Shown here in pieces: positions 1 through 12,300 of a DNA stretch of 64,000 nt. A program made the translations under genes and the position numbers. Each line of letters starts with the position of its first letter. Positions within the stretch are counted from its first letter, which is position 1. A model generated the notes under the pieces. That model ran no database searches, was not told where the DNA came from, and saw nothing but the letters and a program-made list of their open reading frames with translations. This DNA is from Stercorarius parasiticus (lineage: Eukaryota; Chordata; Aves; Charadriiformes; Stercorariidae): assembly GCA_013396915.1 (NCBI GenBank), contig VWZL01000114.1, positions 785,535-849,534 of the forward strand, read 5' to 3'.

Positions 1-487
1 TTTAATTCTTGCTTTTACCTTGGGAATGGAACATGGGTTTTGGTTTTCAGATGGAAAAAACTGTGTTTAAATCCTGGCTGATTTATTCAAAGATGTGCAG
101 CATCTTAACTACACAAAAAACCCTGAATGCAAGTCATGAGGGCATTAGACCATAGTGTTCCTCATCTTATGCATAACTTAAAATTGTAGCCAAGTATTAT
201 GGACCAAACTCAGTTATTTTTATAATCAATGGAATTACTTTGTTGGAACTGATTTGGAGTAATTACCCCCGCCCCCACCCCNCAAGACAAGATAGTTTTG
301 CCACTCATGTGGTGAGCTTGCCAGTTCTCTCTTCTTGAGGCCATTGTGTCCGGTAAGTGACTTTTGCTTCATTATCTGTGAAATGCATATGAAGGTGAAC
401 ATCCCTGTATATGCTAATGAAGATTATTGAGATCATGCTAAACCTACATGACTATGGCACTCGTCTCTCCACCCAAATCATGCTACA
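1..487. other. AT-rich non-coding stretch, one ambiguous base
   Basis: No gene or recognisable repeat is visible. A short C-rich run at 266-283 contains a single undetermined base at 282, probably a base-calling problem in the homopolymer-like tract. Open frames here are short and unsupported. Confidence 0.6.
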
Positions 488-629
488 TGTCACCTGAGAG
501 AAGGGAGAAACCTGAGATGACAGTGTCCTTGGCAAGGGGGGTGGACCATGCAAATTCAGCAAACATAAAAGGGGAAAGTATGTGCCCCTGGGGGGGAACA
601 AAGGAAAAAAAAGGAGAAGAAAGATGACC

Positions 630-725
630 ATGCCTAGGAAGACTTTTCCCAAGAAAGAAGACCGTACCCGGGAAGATTTTTCTGAAGAAAGATTATGCCT
701 GGGAAGATTCCCTGAAAAAGACACT
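630..725. repeat. Three-copy ~31-bp tandem repeat inside the LTR-like element
   Basis: Three imperfect head-to-tail units begin near 630, 664 and 695. Each contains the core GGAAGA followed by a T/C-rich stretch and then a (C/T)(A/T)GAA(G/A)AAAGA block; units one and three start ATGCCT(A/G)GGAAG. Divergence between units is modest (roughly a quarter of positions by eye). The array gives a purine-rich sequence with an incidental open frame that I do not consider a gene. Confidence 0.75.
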
Positions 726-804
726 GGAACCAGGACCGGTGATCTCTTCATCTTTTTCTCTGTCTTTTCCTTTTTCTATCCCTCGGTGTCTCTTTTCTCT
801 TAGA

Positions 805-965
805 GTTGTTAAGTAACAACCTTAAGTACCACTTGCCATAAGTTGTTGTATAAGTAACATGCTAAGTAATGACCTAAAGTACCGCTTGCCCTAAGTTGTT
901 GTATACCTGTTGTTAAGTAACACAATGCATACCTCACCCCTTGCCATAATTTATTATATGCCTAA
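805..965. repeat. Three-copy ~50-bp tandem repeat inside the LTR-like element
   Basis: Three units begin near 805, 851 and 908. Each has the order (GTTGT)TAAGTAAC, a (A/T)AAGTACC- or ATACCTC-type middle, CTTGCC(A/C)TAA, then TTGTTGTA or its decayed form TTATTATA. Units one and two are most alike; the third is more diverged. Position inside the putative LTR suggests U3 enhancer-type repeats, which is inference. Confidence 0.75.
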
Positions 966-1121
966 CCAATTATCTCAGACTTGTTAAGACCTATACTTTT
1001 TGGGAAACTAGTAAATGTTTGTATATGGACCTTGAGATTAATCTCACCTTAGTCCGCGCTGTTGGAGATTTATGAATCTGAAGTCACTTACCCCTCTCTT
1101 TCCTGAGAGCGGGACGTGACA

Positions 1122-3236
1122 AGGGGTCATTGCAGAACAAAGAAAACATATAAGACCACACATGTAAATTATCTCTGCAAGTATGATGGTCAGCTAGACA
1201 GACGTTATAACAGAGAAACACTTGAGTGCACAAATATTTTCAATAAAGCCCATATCATACAGTCTGAATGTAAATAAGTTGCAATTTATTCTAACAGCTA
1301 TAGAAAGAATATTCAGGAGCTCTTTGGTTTGGGGATTTTTTGGGGTTTTTTGCCTTGTTTTTCACAGGGCTCCAATATATGATGATGCATCAATCTTTAC
1401 TTTCCTTTTGATTAACACAGTTCACAGATAACAAATTTCCTGCCTTTTTTTTTTAACTGTTTGTTATATTTTTCATTGGAACTGTCTTTACAACTTACAG
1501 CCTGAGAAAAATAATATCAATTAGGCACAATCATTTTTTTTATTTTACAATGGTAGCATATAAAATTACTATATCACATTTCAACCCACCAAAGCTGATG
1601 AAATAGCAGATACGTGGAAAGAAAAGAAAGGAAATATTTAACATGAAATTCTCACCTAGATACGTATTCTATATATGTATATTTTTACTACTCTTTTTAT
1701 AGTCCTTTTTATTAGCCTTTTTACTATCTTTTAATACATTATCACTGTAGTCTGTATAATTAGGTTCTGGTCCATGTTTCAAGGTGCACTATATAGGAAA
1801 AATTCTTTTTATGAAAATATCTGCTTTAAGTAGGAAAGAACTGCTGAGTTGTCACCACAGTAGTATTCTGTGTAGATTCATTATATATATATATACACAC
1901 GCACACACATATATATAACAATCTATAAATCCAAAATTTGTGTCCAAGAAATAATATTGAGTAAGTCATTATGCAATCATTTCAGGTTAACTGTATTTAA
2001 AAAAACCAACAAACTACTATATATATATATCATATGTTTTCAATTATTTTCTCTCTTTTGTTATCTCTAACCCTTTAATTATACTTGGAGTACATACAGT
2101 ATTTGAATGAAGAATGCAAAATCAGAAACTTAGCTGGAAGCAGTGAGAAACCACAAGTTTTCTGAAAATGGTCCTAACCTTCCAGAAATGCCTAGAAAGT
2201 GGGGTTTGGGAAAACTTTCCCAAAGGGTGAAAATGCCCTTCAAAAACAGAGTTGGCCAAATGGTGAAAATATATGCAAGGAGCTTTTACTGTAGGAATTT
2301 GATTATAGCACTATTGTTACTGAGCTGACGGCTGCTTTTGGTCTCACGTGCCTAACCCACATCTAATATCAAATACTGATAAATTATATGATATTTAGTA
2401 TTACAACTCCAAAGCTCTCAGATGTTTCTACTTTATTTTATTTTTCTGGACCGCACCGAAAGTCACTGATTTCTTCTGGAATTCTTAGAAACATAGCAAA
2501 GCTTGACAGTTTTACATCCTGATTCTTCAGGATTGTACAAATATAAAAGTGAAAACAATTGTGTAACTTTAACAATTACTATTTTTGGAATACCGTTACT
2601 GTTTTTCCCTGTGTTTTATTCATTCTGAAAGTTGAACTGCTGCTTTGTTTCTACTTCCAGAGTGTATATCAAGATGAATGGCTAGAGCTCATTTGTGTAC
2701 TGGAAAATGAGCAATGAGTCCAGAGGAAAAAATACTGAAAACAAGTGAATTCAATAATCAAGAAATAATCTGTTCCATTCATAAAGTCAGAAAGAGCTCT
2801 TGAGCTAGTAAGTAAGAAAAAACAAAAAGAAATAACACTGTGTGCTTGTTATTTGCTGATCCCTGAGGCTGACAATCTTTGTGAAGTTTTAGGTTTCTAT
2901 TTGAGACAAAACAGTAACTGTGTAGAATAGAAACTACCTGAATTTTAGTTCTAAACTACCAGCCAAGATTTTACAAACCACTTGGGGCAAAATGCAAGTA
3001 GTCAAAATGAAAGTTGGTCAGGGTTCAATGTCACTTAAGGTAGTCTAGTGACTTCCATTTGTTGCTTTTCCTGTAAATAAAGATTTATAGAGTTGGGTTT
3101 TTTTGAGAAATCTAATTTAGGATTTTGATGAAAGAATCAGTGAAGTGTGGGAAGATTTAATTATTACGACATCCAATATGAAAAATTCAATTTCGTGTTT
3201 GAAATGAATTTATGTTTAGAACTTCATAGGAAAGGG
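1122..3236. other. AT-rich non-coding stretch
   Basis: No gene is supported. It holds the mixed dinucleotide repeat listed separately, a short AT run at 2020-2030 and a near-palindrome at 2205-2224 (TTTGGGAAA, two-base loop, TTTCCCAAA). AATAAA at 1243 lies outside the LTR-like element and has no transcript context. Confidence 0.55.
1881..1919. repeat. Compound (AT)n/(AC)n/(AT)n microsatellite
   Basis: An AT run passes into an ACAC run with one G interruption and back into AT. It is a simple sequence repeat with no other function visible. Confidence 0.85.
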
Positions 3237-3416
3237 TCATAGAATCACAGGATAATTCGGGTTGGAAGAAACCTCAGGAAGTCTCTAATCCAACTTCCTA
3301 CTCAAAGCAGGGTCAACTCTGAGATCAGACCAGGTTTGCTCAGGGTTTTATCCAGTCAAGTCTTAAAAGCTTTCAGGGATGGAGACTACACAACCTCTCT
3401 GGGCAACCTGTTCCAA
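3237..3416 (-). mobile_element. CR1 LINE fragment, 3' end
   Basis: On the plus strand it begins TCATAGAATCACAGGAT and continues GGTTGGAAGAAACCTCAGG, the reverse complement of a CR1 3' terminus, so the element lies on the minus strand. Homology covers the 3' untranslated part and the last codons of ORF2 (GGGCAACCTGTTCCA near 3401-3415) and stops there, i.e. it is strongly 5'-truncated as CR1 copies usually are. It is clearly diverged and belongs to a different subfamily from the copies at 11.1 and 27.5 kb. Confidence 0.9.
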
Positions 3417-3593
3417 ACAAATTAAAAAAACTTAAAAGGTCAAAACTGAAATAGAGGAAAATTTCAAGCTAATGGAAGTAAAATTTTTGATACCTTCAAT
3501 GTGATTGGAAACCTTTGGGGATAATTGACTTGCAAATATTTCTAGACTGGCTTTTTTTTGTTTCTTTATTTGGGTTTTTGTTTGTTTATTTGT

Positions 3594-3660
3594 GGTATTA
3601 TTATTACTGTTGTTGTTGTTTTTGTTGTTGTTATTGTTATTATTATTATTATTATTTTTT
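3594..3660. repeat. (TTG)n/(TTA)n trinucleotide microsatellite
   Basis: A run of TTA, then TTG, then TTA triplets ending in a T homopolymer. Read on the minus strand it gives a poly-asparagine frame, which is a by-product of the repeat and not a gene. Confidence 0.9.
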
Positions 3661-6600
3661 CTGGGGAAAGAACACCTGAGTATAGCAATATTCTTAGGAA
3701 ACAGAAATTTTCGCTCCGTGCCATCAGCATAGACCACATTTTTTAGAGTTTGATCTTATTCCAAAGGATCATCCACCTATTGGATATAATGGAGAAACTT
3801 GGGAACTAGATTTACTCAAAGCTTTGGTACTGCCGAGTCCTAATTTTCTTGTTTTCTGGTTTAATTTACAGTCTTAATGTTATTTAACTGTGTCTTTTAG
3901 TGGACGAATGTTCAAACAAAGCTAATTAAATTAAAAATGCAAGATAAAAGTGTGTCTTGAATATATTCAGTATACTTAGAGTTTCAGTCAATGTAATCCA
4001 GGAGATACGACTTCTTCTTGAAGTCTTCCAGAACATGTATTCGCCCTGTGCTAGTTTGAAAATGCTAGTGAGTGAAAGAAATCTATATTTATAAAAGTAT
4101 TGTGGCCCTTATTTTATCTGCACTTATTTCTGTTTATTTTTGCTAATTTCTCATGAAAAAACTACAGCCAAAAGTCTTATAATCTATCTTATGGAGTTAC
4201 CTTTTCATTCAGCTCTTTCAAATATATTTAAATCTTCTTTTAAAGGTTACACCATTAGCACACCAGTGAGGTTAAACCTTATTATTCTATGAAAATACTA
4301 TAATTTTTAACGTCTTTCCCAAAGTTCACATTGAAAAGAAAGATATATAGAGCAACACTACAGAATGAGCCACTACTTCTTTTCTTTTCGGAATGTATTA
4401 CTTTTTACAGGTATTAAAGCTGTAAGATAGTCATCACATAGGTTAATAAATTTATGTACATTCACTCTTTCTGTCCCAGGAAGCAGTTATTACAGGTGCC
4501 ACTGATCAGTAATGAGCTATTTTGTAGACTTCTATAAGGTATTATATTTGTGTAAGGTCTCAACCTCAGACACATGCATTATAGATCCATAGTTCTGCCT
4601 TTCATTTTGACATCAAGAGATGCTGTAATCGTACATTTTATGTCTTCTCCTAATCAATTAATGAATGTGAGGAAATAAATTTCTGTGTTGTATGTGTGAG
4701 AAGAAAGTTGCAGGGGAGGAAAAAAGATTAGATGCCCTGTAGAAATATACACCTTATATACAGCTAATTATTTAAATATTATCTGCCATAAATAATTGAT
4801 TGAAAAAACTAATATACATTTTTTTCACACAACATAGCGATAATGTTGGTTCCAATTTCACAGGTAAAAACCATCTTCATTGTCTTAGTCCAATTTATTA
4901 ATCAATGTAGTTTATAAGTAAAGTATCAAATGCTTTCAGAGTGAACTTTAATGCTTTTCAGAAAAATATTAATTTATAATGAGGTTTTAGGAGGAGTTTT
5001 CATATCAGAGACTTACAATATTTTTAATTTAATACTATTCATATAGTTTATAAGTGCAGCTGTGTCACTTGTTGAGAAAGGGACATTTAGACATGTTTAA
5101 TGGAGATAACTGTATTATAGTGGAGAAATATGGCTTTGATGACACTTTCATTAATTGAAGCTTGCTGTAACAACTGAAGGTTTGCATTGAAAGCCCCTCA
5201 ATTACAAAAGAAACCAGTTGTCCTCCATCACCCTTATACTCATTTTTTAACACCTGCACGTGCATAGCCTGCTTAAGTAGGACGAATTTATACTGAGAAA
5301 TTATGAAAGTGAAAAGGACATGACATAAATGAAAGTAATGGCAACTGCTAAGAAGCATCTGCATGCCTTTCAAGTGACCAGTGTACTACTAGGTACAGAA
5401 AACTGTAATTTCAGTACCAAATTGACTTGCATAAAGATGCATCAAGATGTCTCTGCCTGTAGTATATGTGCAGGCAAAAACAATGTGAAGAACAAAATCT
5501 AGTTATTGATGCTGTGCCGCTTGTGCAGATGATTTCATCTTTTGGTTCCAGTTTTGTTTGTCCTGTAATTATTAGAATTAATAGTGCTTGTTTTGAAGCA
5601 ATGAATGTTATGCTGAATATATATAGTCAAACATTAACTTCATAAAAAGTTCTGTGAAAGATTGCTAATTTTCAAGAAAGAACATATATCAGAAGGGATT
5701 TTTTTGAAAAGTTTAGTGAGTATAATATCTTGCTCATAATAAAATAGCATAATTTAAACAGAAACTTTATTAAATAACTGAATTCTATGAGAATCACTTG
5801 CAGAGCAGAATGATGTTTGTGATGGTCAGTAGCTGAAATATTAAGAAAGCTGTTGTGTAAGAACCAAAATAAAGATCAAAACATCAGATTGGTGGTGATG
5901 GGTGTGCTAAATGAATGTGCCATGAGAAGGGAACATGTTTATCATTTGCAGTGCCTTATTTGCTGATTATACTTATCAAGTATAATTTACCTATAGAATA
6001 ATGGATATGTTGTTCACAATCATGTCCAAGTTCGTCTGTTTAAGAACTTAAATACCATGAAGAACTAAAAAACAAATGCCATAATATATATGAATAAAGA
6101 AATAGATTAATTCATCCATGTGCATCCATATGCTTATACGTGTACACACACACCTTACTAGAAAAGGACCTGTAGCACTTGTATAAACACACAGACCCAG
6201 GATCCTCTATTACTGCAAAGTTTAAACATATAATACAGGCGGTTTTGTTGAGCAATAAAAGCTTGTTGAACTTTTTGTTTCACAATAATGCATCCAGAAT
6301 TTGTTTCTCCATATTTGTGAAGAAAAAAATATTTGTAAAGTAGCATAGAGGGAAACAAAAATGATTCCCAGTACTCACGTGTAAATGGAATCATTGTTTA
6401 GACAACAACTTCAAAATCAGAGTTTATCCAAACCAGAATTTTATGCTTTTTTGCATGTTTTGATTCCAATGTTGAAATGGTAGGGGAAAGCTATGAGTTC
6501 ATGTGCAAACAGTCCTAGGCAAGTGATCCAAGTTCAAGGAGAAAAGGCTTAGTCATTTGATCATTTATGCAATCAGCCAACTGGAAAATCCCCCCAAAAA

Positions 6601-9600
6601 TCTCACTCAGAAACAGAAGAGAATGACAGTTAATAAGAGTTTAACAGGAATATAGAACTCAAACTCCATTTCATACATCAACAAACGAATCAAGCTGTCT
6701 AAATGTTCCTCAGCTGCTATTTTTCAGTTTCTGTACCCAATATTTCTCTGTTTCCCCTTATCATCTCATGAGAGGGCTGCTTGAGCCACTGGCTTTTACT
6801 CTGCACTGTCTGTAGACAAGACATCAGTTATTCAGGGACCCAAGACCATGAAAACTTTCCCACTCATAAAACTTGCCACTGCTGTTTCAAAATGTCAATG
6901 GGAAACTGCCCAGATTTGATACAATGTACTATTCAGTCTTGAAAAATCAGGATTTGCTATCCTTTGGGGTATAATTTTCAAAATACCTGGAGTTTACAGC
7001 TGCTTTTATAAAATGCCTATTGGGATTTGTTTGCTTCTTTCCATCTACTTGACTGCCCTCATTCTCCATTTTCTAAACCCATTTTATTTTTCCCATTGTT
7101 TAACCTTTTAAGAAAATATATAACCTTTTTCTACCATTTTACTTTATCAGGTTTTATTACCTACATCTTTTTTTTTTCATTCCATTCTCTGATCTCCCTT
7201 CTCTGAAAGATTTTCTAATTCTTCTGAGGCTCTATCCTCATGCTTTCTCAGTCCCATTCAGAGGAAATTCCGACCCCCTCTGATATTACATTAATTCCAA
7301 GCATAATAATTTATACTTGAATTTCCTCCACTTCATTTATGCTTTATCATTGCCACAGGTTCTTGACCCCCAAATATCTGGCAGAGTCCTCAAATCTGTA
7401 GAAACTACCTCTAATCAGAAATCTCCAAGAAAACCAGCTACTGAACAGTTTTAAACAAAGCAGATATTGTATTTTTAGAATTCACAGCTTGCTCACTGGA
7501 ATAGAAAAGTCAAAGAACAAAATGGTACGTGTACATAATTTGCAGCATTTCTAGTCATATTTTCTAAATTACATACTTTTAATGGTTTGAGTTATTTAAC
7601 ATTTATGGTAATTTCAGGAAGCTTGCTTAGAAAACAATTCAGTGTCTTTAATCAAGACAGAAGTGCACACAGACATTTGCTCATTAATTCAAATTTCTGT
7701 CATAAAGAAGCTACAGAACAAAGTGCCATGAAACTTTGCTTTTCTTTTATAAAAGTTAAACCATACTCATTTGTATACTCAATTACTGTGATAACCCTCG
7801 TGAATAAACATTTCATCTTTTTATACATACGCATAGCGTACATGTCTACTTGGTCACATTCACCTATTGAATAATAGGTATATATGAAAAAAAGACACAA
7901 CCAAACATAAGAAGTCACATTACTTAAAGGGTCACAAGTTTTATATGTATAAGTGGGAAATCTTAACTTTTAAATCTAAGTTATTGTAAAAGTTCATAAA
8001 TTGTAAAAAAGGTGAGGTGCTGATGATGTTTCTGGCACTACTTTGGTCTGATGGCCTCATACTCAAGACTGCATAAAGAATCTAATTAATTATGACCATA
8101 AAGAGTGTCAAGATGGGAAGAGGCAGGCCTCACTGCTGGTATTACTTAGATATGTGTCCTTGTAATAACCAACTCCTTTCACCAGAATAGAATCTGAGTG
8201 TTACAGTGATTATATAAGACTAACATATGGTTCATACAGTATAGCTCTGCGGTTATATGAGTTCAGTGTTTTCTTATACAAGAGTACATGTTTAATCTAG
8301 AAACTAATAACTTGGAGTTTTGGCTTAAGGAATGTTTAAGTCATCATTTCTGTAGTTTCTATATTATAAAGAGAAATATGTTATATGTTTATATATATAG
8401 TGACAATAGAGTTTGTTGTCTGATTGGACCTAGGTAAAGTCAAATAAATCCAATGGAAAGATCTCTTTTGATAAATTATATATTAATTCAAAATTAATTA
8501 TGCTTGCTGCCCTATTTTAGACACTTCATTGAGGTGCCTCCGTTGGAAAGCAAATCTCCATAAATCCTATAGAAGGAGAGGTACAGGCCAATGCAGAGGG
8601 AAAGTATAACCACTTAAATTGTCATGTAGCTTTTTTTTCAGGTAGATATTTCTAACTGGAAACAATTTTTGATTGATATTCTTAAACTATTCTACCACTG
8701 CTCTCTATGTATTTTCCAAAGTGACTTTCATTTATCATAGTAGTCTGTAGTCATCTGTTCATGTATTCGCTAGCCAAGGCTCTGTGACCCATAGTAATAC
8801 TCTTATATTATTGCTCTACTGGTGTAACTTGTGGATGACTCGTGCACAGTTTCATGATAAATTGTTTTCTTAAGAGATTCACAGATCAGATAAAGGAGAT
8901 CTCATAAAGCAATGGTACTACAATTCAGGCTTATAGCATAAGTTTTTAATAGAAAAGTTAGGACAACATATCCCAGAATATTAAAAATCTACTTACTATT
9001 ATGAGATCTTCCTTATGAAGGATACTGGCTTTAGCCAATTTATCGAAAAGATCATATTTTGTGTTATTCCTAAAACATGATGAACACTGGTCTAGTGCCA
9101 TCCTGAAGTGTGGAAATGCTTATTGATAAAAAGCCTGCAGGCCAGACAGCAGGTGTTGCCTCAAAAAAGAGGGGCTGTTGTCTAACTGGAATCCTTGTCT
9201 TTTTCCTCTTTAAATTTCTTCATTTTCCTGTATCTTCAGTTTAGTCCAAGCCTAACTGGACAATTAGTAGGTGACTGTTTTTTCTGACTCATTTTAAAAT
9301 TTCCTTATAGTCAGGAAAAATGACTCCTTAAGGTATACCATCTGATTACTGAACATTTCTACTCCTCCTGAGACTTTGAACTATATCTACCTGTATTCCT
9401 GAGTAAAACACATTTTTGCTATGTATTGCAGTCCAGCTGGTGACATGAATCCTAGAAGTATTAAAGTACTATGTGTCAATTTAATAGAGAAAAGCTTAAA
9501 GTGAATAACTATTACTCCTCAAAATTTACTGTTTTAAAAGTAAAACATTAGGTTAGTTTCAATACTGTTTTTTGCATTCCTAGAAATTTGAAGTAAAATG

Positions 9601-10562
9601 TATTTTACAAACACTTTTTTTTGATTGCTTCCCATTAAATGTGGACATGGTCTGTACTTTGTCTACAACTGAAAAATAATTCTGAAGAATGCTTAGAAAA
9701 TTGCTATAAACAGAGATGCCAAATTTTGCCTCTGTTAGTGACATAGACTATGTTTCTATCTCCACAGTTTTCAAAAAGCACATTTTTTTCCCCTTTCTAA
9801 ATCTAGCTAGGCCATTATGCTTAGTTAAACTGTGTACTGGAACTTCCTGGAGAACTACAGACATTACTTTCTTTCCCAAATGTGAAGTACAGAAAAATCA
9901 GAAACAACAGATATAAAATACACTTTGAAATTTTATAAGTAAATTTGTTCTCATTATAACTGACAATATCATTGGGAAGAATAAGTGTAGCAAGCAGGGA
10001 TCAGAAAAGACAGAAAATTGTGAGATCGCAATTTCTTTTGAAGAGTAATGGTAATGTTATGTCCTGATTTCAAAGAAGGAGCATTAGTTAGGAATTCACT
10101 ATGAGAAGGGAGGGGAATAATGAAAGCAAAAATCTTATCTATCTAAAATAATTTTGATGGGCAGAACCTAGCAGCTCTATTAAAAATTAAAAAAAAAAAA
10201 AGCACCATCTAAAACCAAACAACTCAAAATCTTACAAATCTTATACAGAAGTTATTCTTTATAAAGAACTAACAGCAATCACTTTCCAAAAAAAGAAACC
10301 CAAAGAAACATAAAGATACTCAGGGGGAAAAAAAAAAAAAAGATTCTGTATTTCTCCCTCACTTACATAAAAGTAGAGGTGTAAATTTTTTTTTGCAAAA
10401 ATGTATTTGTAGAAAGAGATTTCAGACAGGGAAAAATATATTTGTAAAAATAATTTTTTCTTTAACCAAGATCATTCCACCACTTTCACTTTGACTATTA
10501 AAAGTGAATGAAATATCCCAGGATTACACCTACTTAAAAATAATTTCTTTAATAAAAATAGG
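3661..10562. other. About 6.9 kb of AT-rich DNA without a supported feature
   Basis: I see no CR1, LTR, RNA gene or credible exon. There are short homopolymers only (A13 at 10189-10201, A14 at 10328-10341) and scattered TATATA runs. Open frames are all below about 110 codons, with AT-driven composition and no family resemblance. Confidence 0.5.
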
Positions 10563-10905
10563 AGTCACATTTTCCCATTGCAGTGAGAATAACGATCAGG
10601 GTGCTGTGTGAGCCTGGGGGCCAGGCACTCTGAGGGGCCACCGCTCCCTAAACTGGGCACTTGGTGTTTGTCAGGGCAGGGCCTGGCAGCCAGGACTTGT
10701 CCCACCACCTCAGCCAGGAGCAGGGCAGCCATGGGGCACCGGGGAAAGCCCCAGCCCTGTCCATCAGGCACATTATTGTGAATGGGGCTAGGTCCACGGG
10801 TGGGACCAACTCGGCCAGGCCCATGGTTAGGCAGGACTAGAACTAACTTCCTCAGGATGCAGACAGTAACCACCCCCAAAGTAAACAAGAAGAATTACAC
10901 TGAGG
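10563..10905. other. Unexplained GC-rich island with a 107-codon open frame (-)
   Basis: By eye about two thirds of bases between roughly 10608 and 10800 are G or C, against roughly one third in the flanks, and the transition is abrupt on both sides. CpG is present but sparse (for example at 10593, 10642, 10797), so it does not look like a typical CpG-island promoter. On the minus strand 10888-10565 is open; the product is rich in Pro, Gly and Arg, with no domain I recognise. GC-rich DNA makes a frame of this length unremarkable. It could be an unclassified repeat, a decayed processed pseudogene or an old single-copy element. It does not resemble the CR1 parts seen elsewhere in the window. 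Confidence 0.4.
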
Positions 10906-10950
10906 GCTCAAGTAGACACTTATTTAAAGGGTATGAATAGCTAAAAGAGT

Positions 10951-10994
10951 AATCCATTAAAACAAATTTAAAAATCCATTAAACAAATTAAAAC
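10951..10994. repeat. Short tandem duplication, ~22 bp x 2
   Basis: AATCCATTAAA(A)CAAATT occurs twice in immediate succession with one A length difference. This is simple replication-slippage type structure. Confidence 0.7.
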
Positions 10995-11116
10995 TTTTCT
11001 AGGTGGCCTTAGAGTTCCAACTTTACTTTACACAGAGTATATTTTTCTCCAAAATCCTGATAATCTTTCTTTGCTGTTCAAAGCCATGTAACATGTGGGC
11101 AAATACCAGTAGATTT

Positions 11117-12300
11117 GATAGAATGATAGAATCACAGAATCATAAAGTGGTTTGGTTTGGACTGGATTGCAAGAGGCCTTAAAGATCATCGAACCTCTTC
11201 CCCTAGATCGTGTTGCTCAAAGCCCCATCCAGCCTGACCTTGAACGCTTCCAATGATGGGACACCCATGACTTCTCTGGGAAACCTGTTCCTGTGTCTCA
11301 CCAGCCTCATGGTAAAGAATTTCTTCCTAACATCTAATATAAATCTACCTCTTTTAGTTTAAAACCATTACCCCTTGTCCTGTCACTACAGGCCCTGGTA
11401 AAAAGTCTCTCTCCTTTGTTATATGTCCCCTTTATATATTGAAAGGCTACAATAATGTGTCCCTGGAGCCTTCCCTTCTCCAGGCTAAACAACCTCAACT
11501 TTCTCAGCCTTTCTTCATAGGATAGGAGTTCCAGCACTCTGTCCATTTTTGTGGCTGTCCTCTGGACACTCTCTAACAGATGCTTGTCTTTTTTGTACTG
11601 GGGACTCTCGAGCTGGATGCAGTACTCCAGGTGGGGTCTCATGAGAGTGGAATAGAGGTGTCAGAATTACGTCCCTCAAACTGCTGACCATGCTTCTTTT
11701 GATACAACCTGGGATACAACTGGCTTTCTGGGCTGCAAGCATATGTTGACTCATATCTAATTTTTCATCTACCAATATCTCCAAATCCTCTGCATGGCTG
11801 CTCTTAATCCCTTCACCTGCCAGCCTGTACTGATACTGGGGGTTACCCAAACCCAGGTGCAGGACCTTGCACGTGGCCTTGTTGAACCTCATGAGGCTCT
11901 CAAGCCTGACAAGATCCCTCCTGATGGCATCCCTTCCTTCAAGCATATCAACTGCACCACTCAGCTTGGTGTCATACACAAATTTGCTGAGGGTGCACTC
12001 AATCCCACTGTCTATGTCATTGATGAAGATATTGAACAATACTGATATCAATATGGACCCCTGAGGGACAGCACTTGTCACTGATCTCCATTTGGACATT
12101 CAACTGTTGACTGCAACTCTTTGGATGTGGCCATCAACCAATTCTTTATTCATCAAATAGTCCATCCATCAAATCTATATCTCTCCAATTTAGTCACAAG
12201 GATGTTGTGCGGGACCATGTCAAAGGCCTTACAGAAGTCAAGATATATGACATCAACGGCATATTACATCATGGCCTGTGATACACAAGAACTCAAGCTG
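11117..12300 (-). mobile_element. CR1 LINE copy, ~1.2 kb, 5'-truncated
   Basis: The plus strand starts GATAGAATCACAGAATCAT (inverted CR1 tail) and runs through the 3' UTR into about 1 kb of ORF2. Recognisable landmarks are GACCTTGAACGCTTCCA (end of ORF2), the RT segment at 11940-12090 and the segment around 12200-12265 that precedes it in the reverse transcriptase. Similarity fades between about 12265 and 12340, which I take as the 5' truncation point. Divergence is moderate. No target-site duplication is expected for CR1. Confidence 0.93.
11216..12265 (-). pseudogene. CR1 ORF2 remnant (reverse transcriptase, C-terminal half)
   Basis: The frame 12099-11515 encodes the RT palm region: a TSAVPQGS block (residues 8-15), then FNIFINDID, then the catalytic box. 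That box reads FVYDT where an active enzyme has F-A-D-D, so the first aspartate is lost. The thumb-like region follows (CKVLHLG, then the LDMSQH stretch). Around 11640 the homology jumps to a second frame (MRPHLEYCIQLESPQ onward), so there is a frameshift, and that frame stops at 11334 just after GFKLKE, before the normal C-terminus. It is a dead retrotransposon gene, once the RT of a target-primed retrotransposon. Confidence 0.9.

Larger units (their letters stand above)
488..1121 (+). mobile_element. Solo LTR-like element of an endogenous retrovirus (probable)
   Basis: The right end, CCTGAGAGCGGGACGTGACA, looks like the 3' end of an avian endogenous-retrovirus LTR and finishes in the canonical CA. 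The left end is less certain. TGTCAC at 488 mirrors the terminal GTGACA and gives a 634-base element of normal LTR size; an alternative start is TGGACC at 542. The 5-6 bases on either side (CTACA before 488, AGGGG after 1121) do not match, so I see no target-site duplication, and no clear AATAAA signal lies inside. No gag, pol or env sequence adjoins it, so if it is an LTR it is solitary. It carries two tandem arrays (630-725 and 805-965), the kind of structure seen in LTR U3 regions. Family not assigned. Confidence 0.5.

Noticed and set aside
452..803. Overlapping ~100- and ~73-codon frames on both strands near 0.6 kb
   Set aside because: They coincide with the ~31-bp purine-rich tandem array in the LTR-like element, which is stop-poor by composition.
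2205..2224. Near-palindrome TTTGGGAAA/TTTCCCAAA
   Set aside because: Nine-base stems with short loops are expected a few times by chance in a window this long.
3432..3746. Asparagine-rich frame (-) and valine/isoleucine-rich frame (+)
   Set aside because: Both are translations of the TTG/TTA microsatellite.
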